The notes under the pieces were generated by a model, which did no database searches, was not told the DNA's origin, and was given only the letters and a program-made list of their open reading frames with translations. Made by a program: the position numbers and the translations under genes. Positions 1-7,955 of a stretch of DNA of 60,292 nt are shown piece after piece. Origin of the DNA: CAZSHG01 sp964606695 [NCBI: uncultured bacterium] (GTDB lineage Bacteria; UBP14; UBA6098); assembly GCA_964606695.1 (NCBI GenBank), contig CAZSHG010000020.1, positions 1 to 60,292 of the forward strand. The letters are read 5' to 3'. Numbering within the stretch: position 1 is the stretch's first letter; every line of letters begins with the position of its first letter.

Positions 1-2
1 AT

Positions 3-155
3 GGGGGAAGAGGTCGAAATGACAGAAGGAGCGAATTCGTCTGGACACCCGCCCCGTCCCTGCCTTCCGGCGTATATCTCGTGCGGGCGCGCTTCGACAA
101 GCTTAGCGAGCGAGAGGATGAATCGGTTACGAAACGTATCGTGTATCTGAAATAA
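3..155 (+). CDS. C-terminal fragment of a T9SS-like sorted secreted protein (5' end outside window)
   Basis: The frame is open from the window edge to TAA at 153-155. The last residues read FVWTPAPSLPSGVYLVRA and end in VTKRIVYLK, the signature end of a C-terminal secretion module (GVYLVR turn plus basic tail) found in five other proteins here. Most of the gene lies upstream, so function is unknown. The first 10 codons cover TCGAAATGACAG, part of a dispersed repeat also present near 18965, and look unlike a normal module of this type; the repeat may have inserted into the gene. Confidence 0.7.
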   Translation, partial: GGRGRNDRRSEFVWTPAPSLPSGVYLVRARFDKLSEREDESVTKRIVYLK

Positions 156-298
156 ATCTAATAACCCCGGCGTCTCGCCGGATTTACGATAATCGATTTC
201 GGGACGATCCTCCAGAACAAAGTTCTTACAACAAACCCATTACGCGGTTCAACTGCACAACGAGAAGATGCTATCTATACTACATGGCGAGATCGCGC

Positions 299-326
299 TT
301 GATATTCCATCGAGAATAATTATATT
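299..326 (+). promoter_or_regulatory. Candidate sigma70-type promoter of the trehalose operon
   Basis: TTGATA (299-304), a 16-nt spacer and TATATT (321-326) lie about 45 nt before the DUF5752 start codon. This is the only good promoter in the 216-nt gap before the operon. Confidence 0.5.
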
Positions 327-371
327 ACGAATGTAATCTGTTGCGTTAATTAAATTTAGGATGGATTGGCA

Positions 372-1058
372 ATGGTTATCGAGGATGAAAAAGTCGAATG
401 TGAACTGCGGGTGTTTCAGGTCAAGGACTGTGCGCTTGTCGCTATTGCCACCGGCGAACGTGTCCGGACACTCCGTGAATTGCGCGATCATCTCGAGGAC
501 ATAGGCGCGGGGAGTATCTATTATCATTTCTGGGGGGCGTTGTTGAGACCTCGTTTCTCCGAGCCGGAATTCAACAACGATTTCGCCGGCTGGGCGCGAC
601 ATGGGCTTCACGACGGTAAAACCGCCGAAAGACTGGCGGTTATCGATCCCACCGAATTCTCGGATATAGAGGATTTGCGGCGCGAGTTGATCGAGGTTAT
701 CGAGGATCGTATTTACGAGGAAGATTACATGCCCGGTTGCAAGCGCGACGATGAATTCAATTTCATCACTTCGCAGATTGTCGTATTCGATACCGGCAAT
801 TGTGTCGAACGGCCGGAGGAACTTGCGAAGATAATTCCGAAACTATCGACCAGCAGTATTTTTTATCATTTCATCGATGCTCGTCGGCGCACGGAACACA
901 AATTGGACGATTTCAGCATCTGGTTAAGAGATTTCGAGGGATACGGGGATTTAGTCGAGCAAATCGCCAATGTGGATCCATATTTTGGCAATCTGGTGGA
1001 GTTAAAGGATCAGTTGACGAAGATATTTTCCAGCTACGATTGGACGGAGACGGAATAG
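372..1058 (+). CDS. DUF5752 family protein with two tandem copies of the same fold
   Basis: A 228-residue soluble acidic protein of the DUF5752 type; genes of this family are known to sit beside trehalose-synthesis glycosyltransferases, as here. The two halves are recognisably repeats: YYHF followed by W, IDP and a charged helix near residues 50-115, then FYHF, W, VDP and a matching helix near 165-228. ATG at 372 is preceded by AGGATGG, so it is preferred to an in-frame TTG two codons upstream. The gene ends 2 nt before treT, so the two are surely co-transcribed and perhaps translationally coupled. The biochemical function is unknown; a regulatory or scaffold role in trehalose synthesis is inference from position only. 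Confidence 0.8.
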   Translation: MVIEDEKVECELRVFQVKDCALVAIATGERVRTLRELRDHLEDIGAGSIYYHFWGALLRPRFSEPEFNNDFAGWARHGLHDGKTAERLAVIDPTEFSDIEDLRRELIEVIEDRIYEEDYMPGCKRDDEFNFITSQIVVFDTGNCVERPEELAKIIPKLSTSSIFYHFIDARRRTEHKLDDFSIWLRDFEGYGDLVEQIANVDPYFGNLVELKDQLTKIFSSYDWTETE

Positions 1059-1060
1059 TT

Positions 1061-2302
1061 ATGCTTGACGATTATATCGACATTGTCGGGAGCGATGTTA
1101 TAGAGCAACTTCGTGAACTGGCTTCTATTATGGAAGGCATAAAGATTGTGCATGTTAATTCTACTCGATACGGTGGGGGAGTCGCGGAGATTTTGCATAA
1201 ACTAATACCCATGATGTGCGAACTGGGTATCGAGGCTTCGTGGGAGGTAATTAAGGGCGATTCTGCCTTTTTTAAGACCACCAAGGCCTTTCATAACGCT
1301 CTCCAGGGAAACGAAATAGAAATTCCGGGGGAATGGCTCGAGGATTACGAGAAGATGAATTTGCAAAACGCGGAAAAACTGGAATCGAAACTGGCCGACG
1401 CGGACATCGTTTTCATTCATGATCCTCAACCGGCGCCGCTTTTGAAATATTGTCCTCAACGGAAGGGGCAGTGGGTATGGCGTTGTCATATCGATGTAAG
1501 TAAACCCTATCGTCCCGTATGGAGATATTTGAGACAATTTGTAGCCGGTTACGACGCCAGCATATTTTCCCTGGCGAATTTCGCGCGGAGGCTTCCGCAT
1601 ATACAATATCTCATTCCGCCGAGTATAGACCCGTTGAGCGAAAAGAATATCGGATTGAGTGATCGGGAGGTCGATGAAACCAAAGCGGAATTCGATATAG
1701 ATCCCGATAGGCCGATGTTGTTACAGGTTTCGCGTTACGATAAATTCAAGGATCCTGTGGGAGTTATTCGCGCTTATCGTATAGCTAAGAATTTTCTGCC
1801 TGCAATCCAGCTTGTTCTGGCGGGCGGAGAGGCCGCGGACGATCCCGAGACGTCGATTGTGCTCGAGGAGGTTAATCACGCTTCCAAAGGCGATCCCGAT
1901 ATCCATGTTTTGTTATTGCCGCCCGATTCGCATCGGAAAATAAACGCGTTGCAGAGGGCATCCGATATCGTTCTGCAGAAATCGCTTCGAGAGGGTTTTG
2001 GGCTTACGGTAACGGAGGCTATGTGGAAAAGCAGACCCGTGATCGGTGGCAACACGGGCGGCATTCGATTACAGGTAGTGAACCATCATACCGGTTTCCT
2101 GGTAGATACACCTGAAGGCGCGGCTTTAAGGGCGAGGTATCTACTATTCAGAAGAGAAAAATTGGAGGAAATGGGCAGGAAAGCCCACGAGTTCATCAGA
2201 GATAATTTCCTCCTGACAAGACATCTTCGCGAATACCTGACTTTAATCGCGGCTTTAATAAAGCAGGATTTCGAGCGTATTGACGTATTACATAAAGAGT
2301 GA
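1061..2302 (+). CDS. treT: Trehalose glycosyltransferring synthase, GT4 family
   Basis: A 413-residue cytoplasmic GT-B enzyme. TreT joins an NDP-glucose to free glucose to give trehalose in one reversible step. Visible landmarks are HVNSTRYGGGVAEIL near the N-terminus (acceptor-side loop), HDPQPAPLL, WRCHIDVSKP, LQVSRYDKFKDP and the GT4 donor motif EGFGLTVTEAMWK followed by GNTGGI. The ATG at 1061 follows the previous stop by 2 nt; a longer reading of the frame to about 800 overlaps DUF5752 coding sequence and is rejected. It is the second gene of a four-gene operon. A paralogue lies at 12246-13517. TreT cannot be distinguished from trehalose phosphorylase-like GT4 enzymes without a tree, but the GGGVAE and HDPQP motifs favour TreT. 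Confidence 0.88.
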   Translation: MLDDYIDIVGSDVIEQLRELASIMEGIKIVHVNSTRYGGGVAEILHKLIPMMCELGIEASWEVIKGDSAFFKTTKAFHNALQGNEIEIPGEWLEDYEKMNLQNAEKLESKLADADIVFIHDPQPAPLLKYCPQRKGQWVWRCHIDVSKPYRPVWRYLRQFVAGYDASIFSLANFARRLPHIQYLIPPSIDPLSEKNIGLSDREVDETKAEFDIDPDRPMLLQVSRYDKFKDPVGVIRAYRIAKNFLPAIQLVLAGGEAADDPETSIVLEEVNHASKGDPDIHVLLLPPDSHRKINALQRASDIVLQKSLREGFGLTVTEAMWKSRPVIGGNTGGIRLQVVNHHTGFLVDTPEGAALRARYLLFRREKLEEMGRKAHEFIRDNFLLTRHLREYLTLIAALIKQDFERIDVLHKE

Positions 2303-2306
2303 TTTA

Positions 2307-3098
2307 ATGCAGTCTCTTGTGAATAATAAGGCGAAAAACGAAATCGTCGATAGTTTCTTTTCTAAGTTGTGGATTTCCGATTATCCTCTTCTCCTGTTGG
2401 ATTACGACGGCACGCTTGCGCCCTTCGTGGAGGACAGGGATAAGGCTTTACCGTATCCGTCGGTAATCCCGTTGATAGAAAAGATACAATCCAAAACGAG
2501 AACGAGAATTATAATAATAAGCGGGAGGGCGATAGAGAACCTGAGAAGATTACTCGATATGAATCGGTTGCCGGAAATATGGGGATCGCACGGACTTGAA
2601 AGGCTGGCCGGCGAAGGCGATTACGAAAAAAAGCGGTTGAGTAACAGCGAATTAAACACGATAGACCGGGCAATCGAGGGAGCCGGTAATATTGTAACTG
2701 AAGATAGGGTAGAGGTCAAACCCGCAGGCGTTGCCGTTCATTTCAGGGGGATAGATGAAGGGGAATCAAGCTATTTGTCTGCAAAAGTGAGGAATCTGTG
2801 GAACGAAATAGCACGTGGAAATTTTGAAATACACGATTTTGACGGCGGTATCGAATTTAGAATAAAAGATATTAACAAGGGAATCGTAATCGAAGAGATA
2901 TTCGATAGTAATCCCGAATATGTAGGGGCGTATCTCGGCGACGATTTAACGGATGAAGACGCCTTCAGGACTATGCCCGAAGGGTGTCTTTCTATATTAG
3001 TCCGACCGGAATTGCGCGAGACGAATGCCGATTTATGGATTAAGCCGCCGGACGAATTGGTGGATTTCCTTTCAAAATGGTTATCCATATTAACTTAA
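2307..3098 (+). CDS. otsB: Trehalose-6-phosphate phosphatase
   Basis: A 263-residue HAD-superfamily phosphatase that removes phosphate from trehalose 6-phosphate. Motif I is LLLDYDGTLAPF with the nucleophile and acid/base aspartates, motif II is IISGR, and motif IV is YLGDDLTDEDAF with Mg-binding acids. VEVKPAGVAVHFR is the cap-domain sequence typical of OtsB. ATG at 2307 starts 4 nt after the treT stop; an in-frame TTG at 2280 inside treT is less likely. Its stop overlaps the region just before otsA, so the pair should be made together. Length is normal for the family. Confidence 0.92.
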   Translation: MQSLVNNKAKNEIVDSFFSKLWISDYPLLLLDYDGTLAPFVEDRDKALPYPSVIPLIEKIQSKTRTRIIIISGRAIENLRRLLDMNRLPEIWGSHGLERLAGEGDYEKKRLSNSELNTIDRAIEGAGNIVTEDRVEVKPAGVAVHFRGIDEGESSYLSAKVRNLWNEIARGNFEIHDFDGGIEFRIKDINKGIVIEEIFDSNPEYVGAYLGDDLTDEDAFRTMPEGCLSILVRPELRETNADLWIKPPDELVDFLSKWLSILT

Positions 3099-3112
3099 AA
3101 ATGGAGAAAGAG

Positions 3113-4621
3113 ATGGACGGCAATAAATATCCCGGTAAGCTGATTATCGTATCGAATCGGCTTCCGATTGTCCTGAAGAGGGTCGATGGGAATTGGGAAG
3201 TTACTCCGGGGTCGGGAGGCCTTGTTACCGCTATAGCTCCGGTGCTCCGCGATAGAGGCGGGTATTGGATAGGCTGGCCGGGTGCGGTTGCGACCGAGGA
3301 AGAGATCCCGCGAGAAATACTGGACAAAATTGGCGAAGAGGCGGGTTATTATCTAAAAGGGGTGTATCTGACACGGGAGGAACTCGATAATTATTATTAC
3401 GGTTTTGCAAACGAGATATTATGGCCTTTATTTCACGATCAACAGTCGAGGTGCAATTTCGAGCCGGACTATTGGGACGCCTATTTATCGGCCAATGCGA
3501 AATTCGCCAGAGAGGTCGCGGAAGTCGCCTCGGACGAAGACTTCATCTGGATACATGATTATCATCTTATGGACGCTGGGAGGGAATTGAATGAATTGGG
3601 CGTGAAGGCGAAAAAGGCTTTTTTCCTGCATATCCCGTTTCCTCCACTCGATATTTTCCTGAGGATTCCATGGCGGTTTGAATTATTAGAGGCGATGTTG
3701 CAATTCGATTTGATAGGTTTCCAGACGGCGCGAGACCGCAGGAATTTCGTCCATTGTATAAGAAGGCTTATCCCACAGGTCAGGGTGCACGGAGAAGGGC
3801 AGGTTCTCAATGCTAAAAAAGACGATCGAGAGTTCAGGATCGGTGCGTTCCCGATAAGCATCGATTTCAATGAATTCAAGCAATTGGCTTCATCCGAGGA
3901 GGTTTCCAAGGCCGCGTGGTATATCCATGAAGATCTGCCAGATCAGAGTATAATGCTCGGCGTCGATAGGCTGGATTATTCAAAGGGGATACCGGAACGG
4001 CTGAACGCCTTCAGAAAGGCTCTGGAGATGTATCCCGAACTCAGGGAGAAAATATCTCTGGTGCAGGTCGTTGTTCCCAGCAGGACTGAAGTGCCGGAAT
4101 ATCAGAATCTCAAGGAGAATATCGATCAGCTTGTCGGCGAAATCAACGGGCAATTCACTGCGTCGGGCTGGGTGCCAATTCACTATGTCTTCCGGTCGCT
4201 CGATAGAATCGCATTGCTCGCCTATTACCGAACGGCGGAAATAGCGCTGATTACGCCGCTTAAGGACGGCATGAATCTGGTCGCGAAAGAATATTGCGCT
4301 TCGAATATCGAGGAAAACGGTGTCCTTGTCCTCAGCGAATTCGCCGGTGCCGCCGCGGAACTCCGCGAGGGTGCCGTATTCACCAATCCACACGATATTG
4401 TCGGTACTGCGACCGCTATATACAAGGCTTTCAAGATGTCACCCGAAGAACGCAAGGAGCGGATGTCTAAAATGCGGAATGCAGTCCGCAAATACGACAT
4501 CTTCAGATGGGTCGATTCTTTCCTGAAAGGCGCTTTCGTCGCTGATTTGAAGAGTTTTCCACAGATTAGAGATTATATGCCGAAGGATTCTAAAGAGGGT
4601 AATGAACGAACGAATACATAG
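3113..4621 (+). CDS. otsA: Trehalose-6-phosphate synthase, GT20
   Basis: A 502-residue enzyme making trehalose 6-phosphate from UDP- or GDP-glucose and glucose 6-phosphate, the substrate of the preceding otsB. Conserved stretches in order are VSNRLPI, GSGGLVTA, YWIGWPG, the acceptor site IWIHDYHLM, FFLHIPFPP, DLIGFQT, the donor site GVDRLDYSKGIPERL, and DGMNLVAKEY. ATG at 3113 has GGAG six nt upstream; in-frame ATGs at 3101 and 3077 are alternatives, and 3077 would overlap otsB. It ends the operon and is followed by a structured non-coding region rather than a simple terminator. Confidence 0.94.
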   Translation: MDGNKYPGKLIIVSNRLPIVLKRVDGNWEVTPGSGGLVTAIAPVLRDRGGYWIGWPGAVATEEEIPREILDKIGEEAGYYLKGVYLTREELDNYYYGFANEILWPLFHDQQSRCNFEPDYWDAYLSANAKFAREVAEVASDEDFIWIHDYHLMDAGRELNELGVKAKKAFFLHIPFPPLDIFLRIPWRFELLEAMLQFDLIGFQTARDRRNFVHCIRRLIPQVRVHGEGQVLNAKKDDREFRIGAFPISIDFNEFKQLASSEEVSKAAWYIHEDLPDQSIMLGVDRLDYSKGIPERLNAFRKALEMYPELREKISLVQVVVPSRTEVPEYQNLKENIDQLVGEINGQFTASGWVPIHYVFRSLDRIALLAYYRTAEIALITPLKDGMNLVAKEYCASNIEENGVLVLSEFAGAAAELREGAVFTNPHDIVGTATAIYKAFKMSPEERKERMSKMRNAVRKYDIFRWVDSFLKGAFVADLKSFPQIRDYMPKDSKEGNERTNT

Positions 4622-5174
4622 GAATGGCAGGCAAGCGTATAATATTTAAGTAGAAATCTCCCCGCGCGGACCGGCTGTCACAGTTCTTGCTAATCCTATT
4701 TGACGATCATTTCCTATTTCCCCACAGGCAAGAACTGCGCCAGCCTGGGTGTCCGCCGCTGGCACGCTACGTGCAAAAATCTCTTTTCAATTTTTGGTTT
4801 TCCCTTTCGAGGCACGTATCGCGCCAGCGGCGTTATTGTAATATCGAGATACGAACCGGCTTGATACGATAATTGCATTATTAGTTTAGATTTTGCGACC
4901 GGGGTGGTATAACTCGTTTCAGAAACGGGTTAACTTACTTTAGAACTTGACAAAGTTATTCCAGAATTTCATAGATTTACTTCAAAAATAATATATTTTA
5001 CTTCAGAAATCATCCCATTCGTTACAAAAATCGGCCGTGACGAATTAATGAAGGGAGTTTGACGTTCGTTCTGTGTTCCGGTTAAGGGAAATTTGAATCG
5101 AAAGCGTTATTAAAACGACAAATCTTCGGTAATTTGGGGATGAAGTAGGGATTTATCGGGGCGCTCCTTTAGGG
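4622..5174. other. Non-coding region between convergent operons
   Basis: Some 550 nt with no credible gene: the only short frame (4687-4872) lacks a ribosome site and any recognisable sequence. It holds the two long stem-loops at 4673-4835 and, near 4977-5010, two copies of TTTACTTCA in AT-rich DNA. The remainder shows no feature that I recognise. Confidence 0.6.
4673..4835. repeat. Two consecutive long imperfect inverted repeats (stem-loops)
   Basis: Arm A 4673-4690 pairs with 4728-4745 over 18 positions with 2 mismatches; the inner 10 bp, CAGTTCTTGC/GCAAGAACTG, are perfect. Arm B 4751-4771 pairs with 4814-4834 over 21 positions with 2 mismatches, including CGCCGCTGGC/GCCAGCGGCG. GCCAGC at 4739-4744 can also pair with GCTGGC at 4755-4760, so alternative folds exist. 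There is no T-run at either loop base. It could be a structured 3' UTR of otsA, a remnant of a small palindromic mobile element, or an unknown RNA. Confidence 0.6.
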
Positions 5175-5201
5175 AAAACGGGCGGGTTAAACCCGCCCGT
5201 T
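5175..5201 (-). terminator. Rho-independent terminator of the minus-strand small-protein operon
   Basis: Perfect 12-bp inverted repeat AACGGGCGGGTT / AACCCGCCCGTT around a single base (5177-5201), followed on the minus strand by TTTT. It lies 11 nt after the stop of the coiled-coil gene. Confidence 0.85.
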
Positions 5202-5212
5202 GGGGGAGTGTC

Positions 5213-5491
5213 CTAAGATTTACTTTTTTTAAGGATTTCTTTCATTTCGTCGAAGGTATTCTCGACGATATCCTTGATTTCCTCCCATGTTTTCCCGCCG
5301 ACATTTTTCATTTCGGCGAGTTTTTCTTTTATCTTATCGCGTTTTTCGTCGAGGTCCTTGACCTGTTTGAAATACAGGGTTTTCGCGTCGGCCTTAGCGC
5401 CTTTCATTTTGGCTTCGAGGACATCGATTTTCGCCTGCATTTCTTCAAGCTGGGCCTCCATCTTTTCTTGATAAGCTTCTTTTTGTCCCAT
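5213..5491 (-). CDS. Small charged coiled-coil protein
   Basis: A 92-residue, Lys/Glu-rich, fully helical protein with heptad-like spacing (LEEMQAKIDVLEAKMKGAKAD) and no signal peptide or membrane segment. It resembles small stress-associated coiled-coil proteins (the sll1863-like type), but this is by composition, not by a catalytic motif. AAAGGA lies about 10 nt before the ATG. It is the last gene of the operon, 25 nt after the interrupted membrane-protein gene and just before the terminator. Confidence 0.75.
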   Translation of the reverse strand: MGQKEAYQEKMEAQLEEMQAKIDVLEAKMKGAKADAKTLYFKQVKDLDEKRDKIKEKLAEMKNVGGKTWEEIKDIVENTFDEMKEILKKSKS

Positions 5492-5516
5492 TTTAGTTTG
5501 TCCTTTCGGTTTGAGA

Positions 5517-5891
5517 TTAAGTTAATACATAATAGATTATTACTGTTACAACAAGCGCGATTATCAATATAGAAACCAGATAATCAAAGCTGACTACTCT
5601 GTAAGCGGCTTCTTCCAGTGTTACTTTTTTCGCTGGTCTTTCCGGCGGAATTAGTGCCGCCAGAATCATAGCCACGAAAAGCCCCACCAGAACGAAACTA
5701 AGCCACGATACGCCCCATAATGGCGGTCAGATTGGGCTTAACCAGACTCCTCCCGCCCAGGTCGCGAATAGCAGAACAAGGAAGAACACAAGAAGTGTGC
5801 TGCCAGTTCTGTGTCCGCGAATCAGAATCGAGAATATGAGGAAAAACAGTAACGCCACAACGAAGGCGAATAGAAGGTCGATTAAAAACAT
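5517..5891 (-). pseudogene. Small membrane protein gene interrupted by one in-frame TGA
   Basis: From ATG at 5891 (AAAGGA 8 nt upstream) the frame runs 54 codons to TGA at 5729-5727, then continues open for 69 codons to TAA at 5519-5517. Before the stop there are two hydrophobic segments and TWAGGVWLSPI; after it come PPLWGVSWLSFVLVGLF, another membrane segment, a basic/acidic linker and a final hydrophobic helix (YLVSILIIALVV). Both sides read as one 124-residue protein with about four membrane segments. From memory, related small proteins have a Gly where the TGA lies, so one G-to-T change (GGA to TGA) would explain it. It could be a recent pseudogene, a sequencing or population variant, or a readthrough case. 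TGA is a normal stop elsewhere in the window. Confidence 0.75.
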
Positions 5892-5951
5892 TTTTTATCC
5901 TTTCTAAGATTCTAAATCAAAGGGCGAACGGGCTGGGAGAATTATCTCGAG

Positions 5952-6266
5952 TCAGGTTGTCAACGTATTTCTCAAATCGCCGAATTCTTTCTCGAGTTTT
6001 TTACTGATTTTTATCCAATCGAAATCATCGCCGACAGTCTCCAACCAGGTTCGCATTGTTTTCTCGTCCGGGATTTGATAAAAGGAGTTGTTAATTTCCA
6101 CGGTATCGAACCGTTTGGAATAGAAACCAAGCATCTTATCCGAAGGCGAGGCTTCGGGGTAGAATGAACCAACCCAATGGTCGTAATGCCACCCCGAAGT
6201 CCCTATCCTTATTTGAATTTCAGTATTCAAAGTAGGAACTAAAGCCTTCGACCTTCTAAAGGCCAT
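5952..6266 (-). pseudogene. Truncated DUF72 family remnant
   Basis: A 104-residue reading frame. Residues about 20-90 match the start of the DUF72 TIM-barrel family: IRIGTSGWHYDHWVGSFYP, the FDTVEINNSFYQIP strand and the TMRTWLE helix. Complete DUF72 proteins are about 240 residues and normally begin at the IGTSGW strand. Here the barrel is cut after the second helix, and the sequence ends in an unrelated tail (EFGDLRNTLTT). The next 400 nt are occupied by the membrane-protein gene, so the missing part is not displaced by a simple frameshift. It sits in mid operon with only a weak ribosome site. Probably a deletion remnant. Confidence 0.75.
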
Positions 6267-6318
6267 TTTGGCCTATTTGTTTTTTATTAAAAGCAGAATC
6301 CATTGTGGATTATCACTA

Positions 6319-6519
6319 TTATTTGACCACGAAAGTGACTTTGGCATTGATGCGGTATTTAGTTATTTTGTTATTTTCGACAACCGCTTGCATCTCTTTG
6401 CTATAGATATGCTCGACGTTATCGACGGTCTTCGAAACCTCATTGACCGCATTTTGTGCCGCATCTTCCCAGCCTTTTTCGGATTGTGCCAGAATTTCGA
6501 TTACTTTTGCTGTAGACAT
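6319..6519 (-). CDS. Dodecin-family flavin-binding protein
   Basis: A 66-residue protein matching dodecin over its whole length: KVIEILAQSEKGWEDAAQNAVNEVSKT forms strand-helix, and the tail YRINAKVTFVVK forms the closing strands. Dodecins assemble into hollow dodecamers that store or buffer flavins, often in stress settings. A strong AAGGAGG lies just before the ATG. It is 14 nt downstream of the phosphoribosyltransferase gene in the same operon. The flavin-stacking aromatic of the classic bacterial family is not obvious here, so the ligand is uncertain. Confidence 0.88.
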   Translation of the reverse strand: MSTAKVIEILAQSEKGWEDAAQNAVNEVSKTVDNVEHIYSKEMQAVVENNKITKYRINAKVTFVVK

Positions 6520-6533
6520 ATTATGCCTCCTTG

Positions 6534-7181
6534 TTACTGATTATTAGATTTCGATATTTCGTCCCATTTTTCGAGAATCTCTACGACTTCGTGGTCAGGG
6601 ACGTCATACCAATTTTCATAAACTTGAGCTACCGCCCGAAAATTTGGCGGTGATTCGATGACTATCAGGTCATCCACTATCGGTTCGATGTCTTTCATCG
6701 TATGTGGCGATGCCACCGGCGACCCGACGATTATCTCGCTTGCGCCCTCATTTTTAGCGCATGGAATGGAAGCACGCATAGTGGAGCCCATAGCGATGCC
6801 GTCGTCTACCAGGATTACCGTGCGGTCTTCGAGATCGGGCAACGGCTCGTTCTTACGCAAATCGCGAACACGCCTTTTGACTTCCTGTTTCTGGAAGTCG
6901 ATTTCGCGCTCGATCTCCGCGTCCGATAAATATTCCCTGGCGTTTTGGAACATAAACTTGCTACCGTCTTCCGCCAGTGCGCCGAAACCGGCTTCGGGGT
7001 TATGAGGCATCCTCAGTTTCCTTGAAACCAGAATCGAGAAATCGCACTTGAGATGTTTCGCCACCTCGAAACCGACTTCCACACCGCCACGAGGAATAGC
7101 GAGGACAATGGGATTTTCGGACTTATATTTTTCGAGGGCTTTTGCGAGACGTTTGCCAGCGTCTTTTCTATCTTTAAACAT
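6534..7181 (-). CDS. Phosphoribosyltransferase-domain protein
   Basis: About 215 residues of type I PRTase fold. VILVDDGIAMGSTM is the PRPP-binding loop (two acids and GxT), IPRGGVEVGFEVA near the N-terminus contacts pyrophosphate, and ESPPNFRAVAQVYENWYDV is the C-terminal signature of the stand-alone stress-associated PRTases often found beside erythromycin esterase or dienelactone hydrolase genes. The substrate base is unknown. ATG at 7181 is preferred; an in-frame TTG at 7217 would overlap the preceding gene by 8 nt. It is the second gene of the minus-strand operon. Confidence 0.85.
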   Translation of the reverse strand: MFKDRKDAGKRLAKALEKYKSENPIVLAIPRGGVEVGFEVAKHLKCDFSILVSRKLRMPHNPEAGFGALAEDGSKFMFQNAREYLSDAEIEREIDFQKQEVKRRVRDLRKNEPLPDLEDRTVILVDDGIAMGSTMRASIPCAKNEGASEIIVGSPVASPHTMKDIEPIVDDLIVIESPPNFRAVAQVYENWYDVPDHEVVEILEKWDEISKSNNQ

Positions 7182-7209
7182 TATATTAATATACTTCTTA
7201 CACTTTGAT

Positions 7210-7875
7210 TTATTCAATTTCAGTTGTTACAAAACCGAGTTCCGCGAGCCGCGGATCGTCCTCGCCCCAGTTTGCGACGGCTCGATTGTAAACCCACCGA
7301 TAAATCGGTTCCCCAAAACGTCCTCGGACATAATCTTTGGTATAATCCGGATCCTCAGCCGTCTCAAGCTCCTGTGGAACCTCTTCCAGGACATCTTCTA
7401 ATTGAATTAGTCCCTGTTGTAGGTCTTCGAAAAGCTCGAATGCAAGGTCGATGTCCGGCCTTTCGGTAGCTATCGAGCGGGAGCCTTCCACCATTTGCCT
7501 TGCCATCTGCACAAAATCGCCGCGTTCATCGGGAAGTTTGGCGTCCATGTCGAATCGCTGGAGCAGATAGTCTGTATCTTCCGCCGATTCGGTTGTTACG
7601 GTTTGACCCTTCAGATGATCCTGGCAGGCAACATATTGCGAACGCGTCATCTCGTCGGTGGAGCAAATTGCCATATCGCGCATTTCATTGAGTTTCCGCA
7701 GGGGGCGGGTTTTCATCGCGGCCTCGAAATCGGGGTCGGCGGCGATTCGGCGAATGGTGTCCTCGTCGAAATCGAGTTCGTCCCCATACTCGATGATTCC
7801 CGACTGAAGCCGTCGGGCACGTTCCATATGCTCTTCGTCCGTGTCCTGTCCAAAGTTGTTATGTCTTAGTTCCAT
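7210..7875 (-). CDS. Acidic protein of unknown function
   Basis: A 221-residue soluble, strongly acidic protein that I do not recognise. It is predicted mainly helical, with no signal peptide, membrane segment or metal motif. The C-terminus (PIYRWVYNRAVANWG) is aromatic and is the most conserved-looking part. It is the first gene of the operon leading to the PRTase and dodecin genes. AAGGA lies about 10 nt before the ATG and a near-consensus promoter 80-110 nt upstream. The operon context suggests a stress role, which is inference only. Confidence 0.75.
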   Translation of the reverse strand: MELRHNNFGQDTDEEHMERARRLQSGIIEYGDELDFDEDTIRRIAADPDFEAAMKTRPLRKLNEMRDMAICSTDEMTRSQYVACQDHLKGQTVTTESAEDTDYLLQRFDMDAKLPDERGDFVQMARQMVEGSRSIATERPDIDLAFELFEDLQQGLIQLEDVLEEVPQELETAEDPDYTKDYVRGRFGEPIYRWVYNRAVANWGEDDPRLAELGFVTTEIE

Positions 7876-7915
7876 TTTTTAAAATTCCTTCTAATTCTCA
7901 TTTTCAATTTTCCTC

Positions 7916-7943
7916 TTGACCTATTGCAGATATATCGTATTTT
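7916..7943 (+). promoter_or_regulatory. Promoter of the dissected LigD operon
   Basis: TTGACC (7916-7921), 16-nt spacer, TATTTT (7938-7943), with CCTC before the -35 box. It lies about 100 nt before the first gene and is back to back with the minus-strand promoter at 7956-7984, so the two transcripts could be co-regulated. Confidence 0.55.
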
Positions 7944-7955
7944 GTTACTACGATA

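Noticed and set aside
800-1060. N-terminal extension of treT
   Set aside because: It would overlap DUF5752 by 260 nt; ATG 1061 gives the normal N-terminus.
4687-4872. 61-codon frame in the gap after otsA
   Set aside because: It lies across the stem-loops, with no ribosome site or recognisable sequence.
5727-5729. Selenocysteine or genome-wide recoding at the internal TGA
   Set aside because: No selenocysteine-insertion hairpin is evident after it, the position is not a catalytic Cys site, and TGA ends several intact genes (treT, fpg-like, hgdB-like, kamA-like, ridA).
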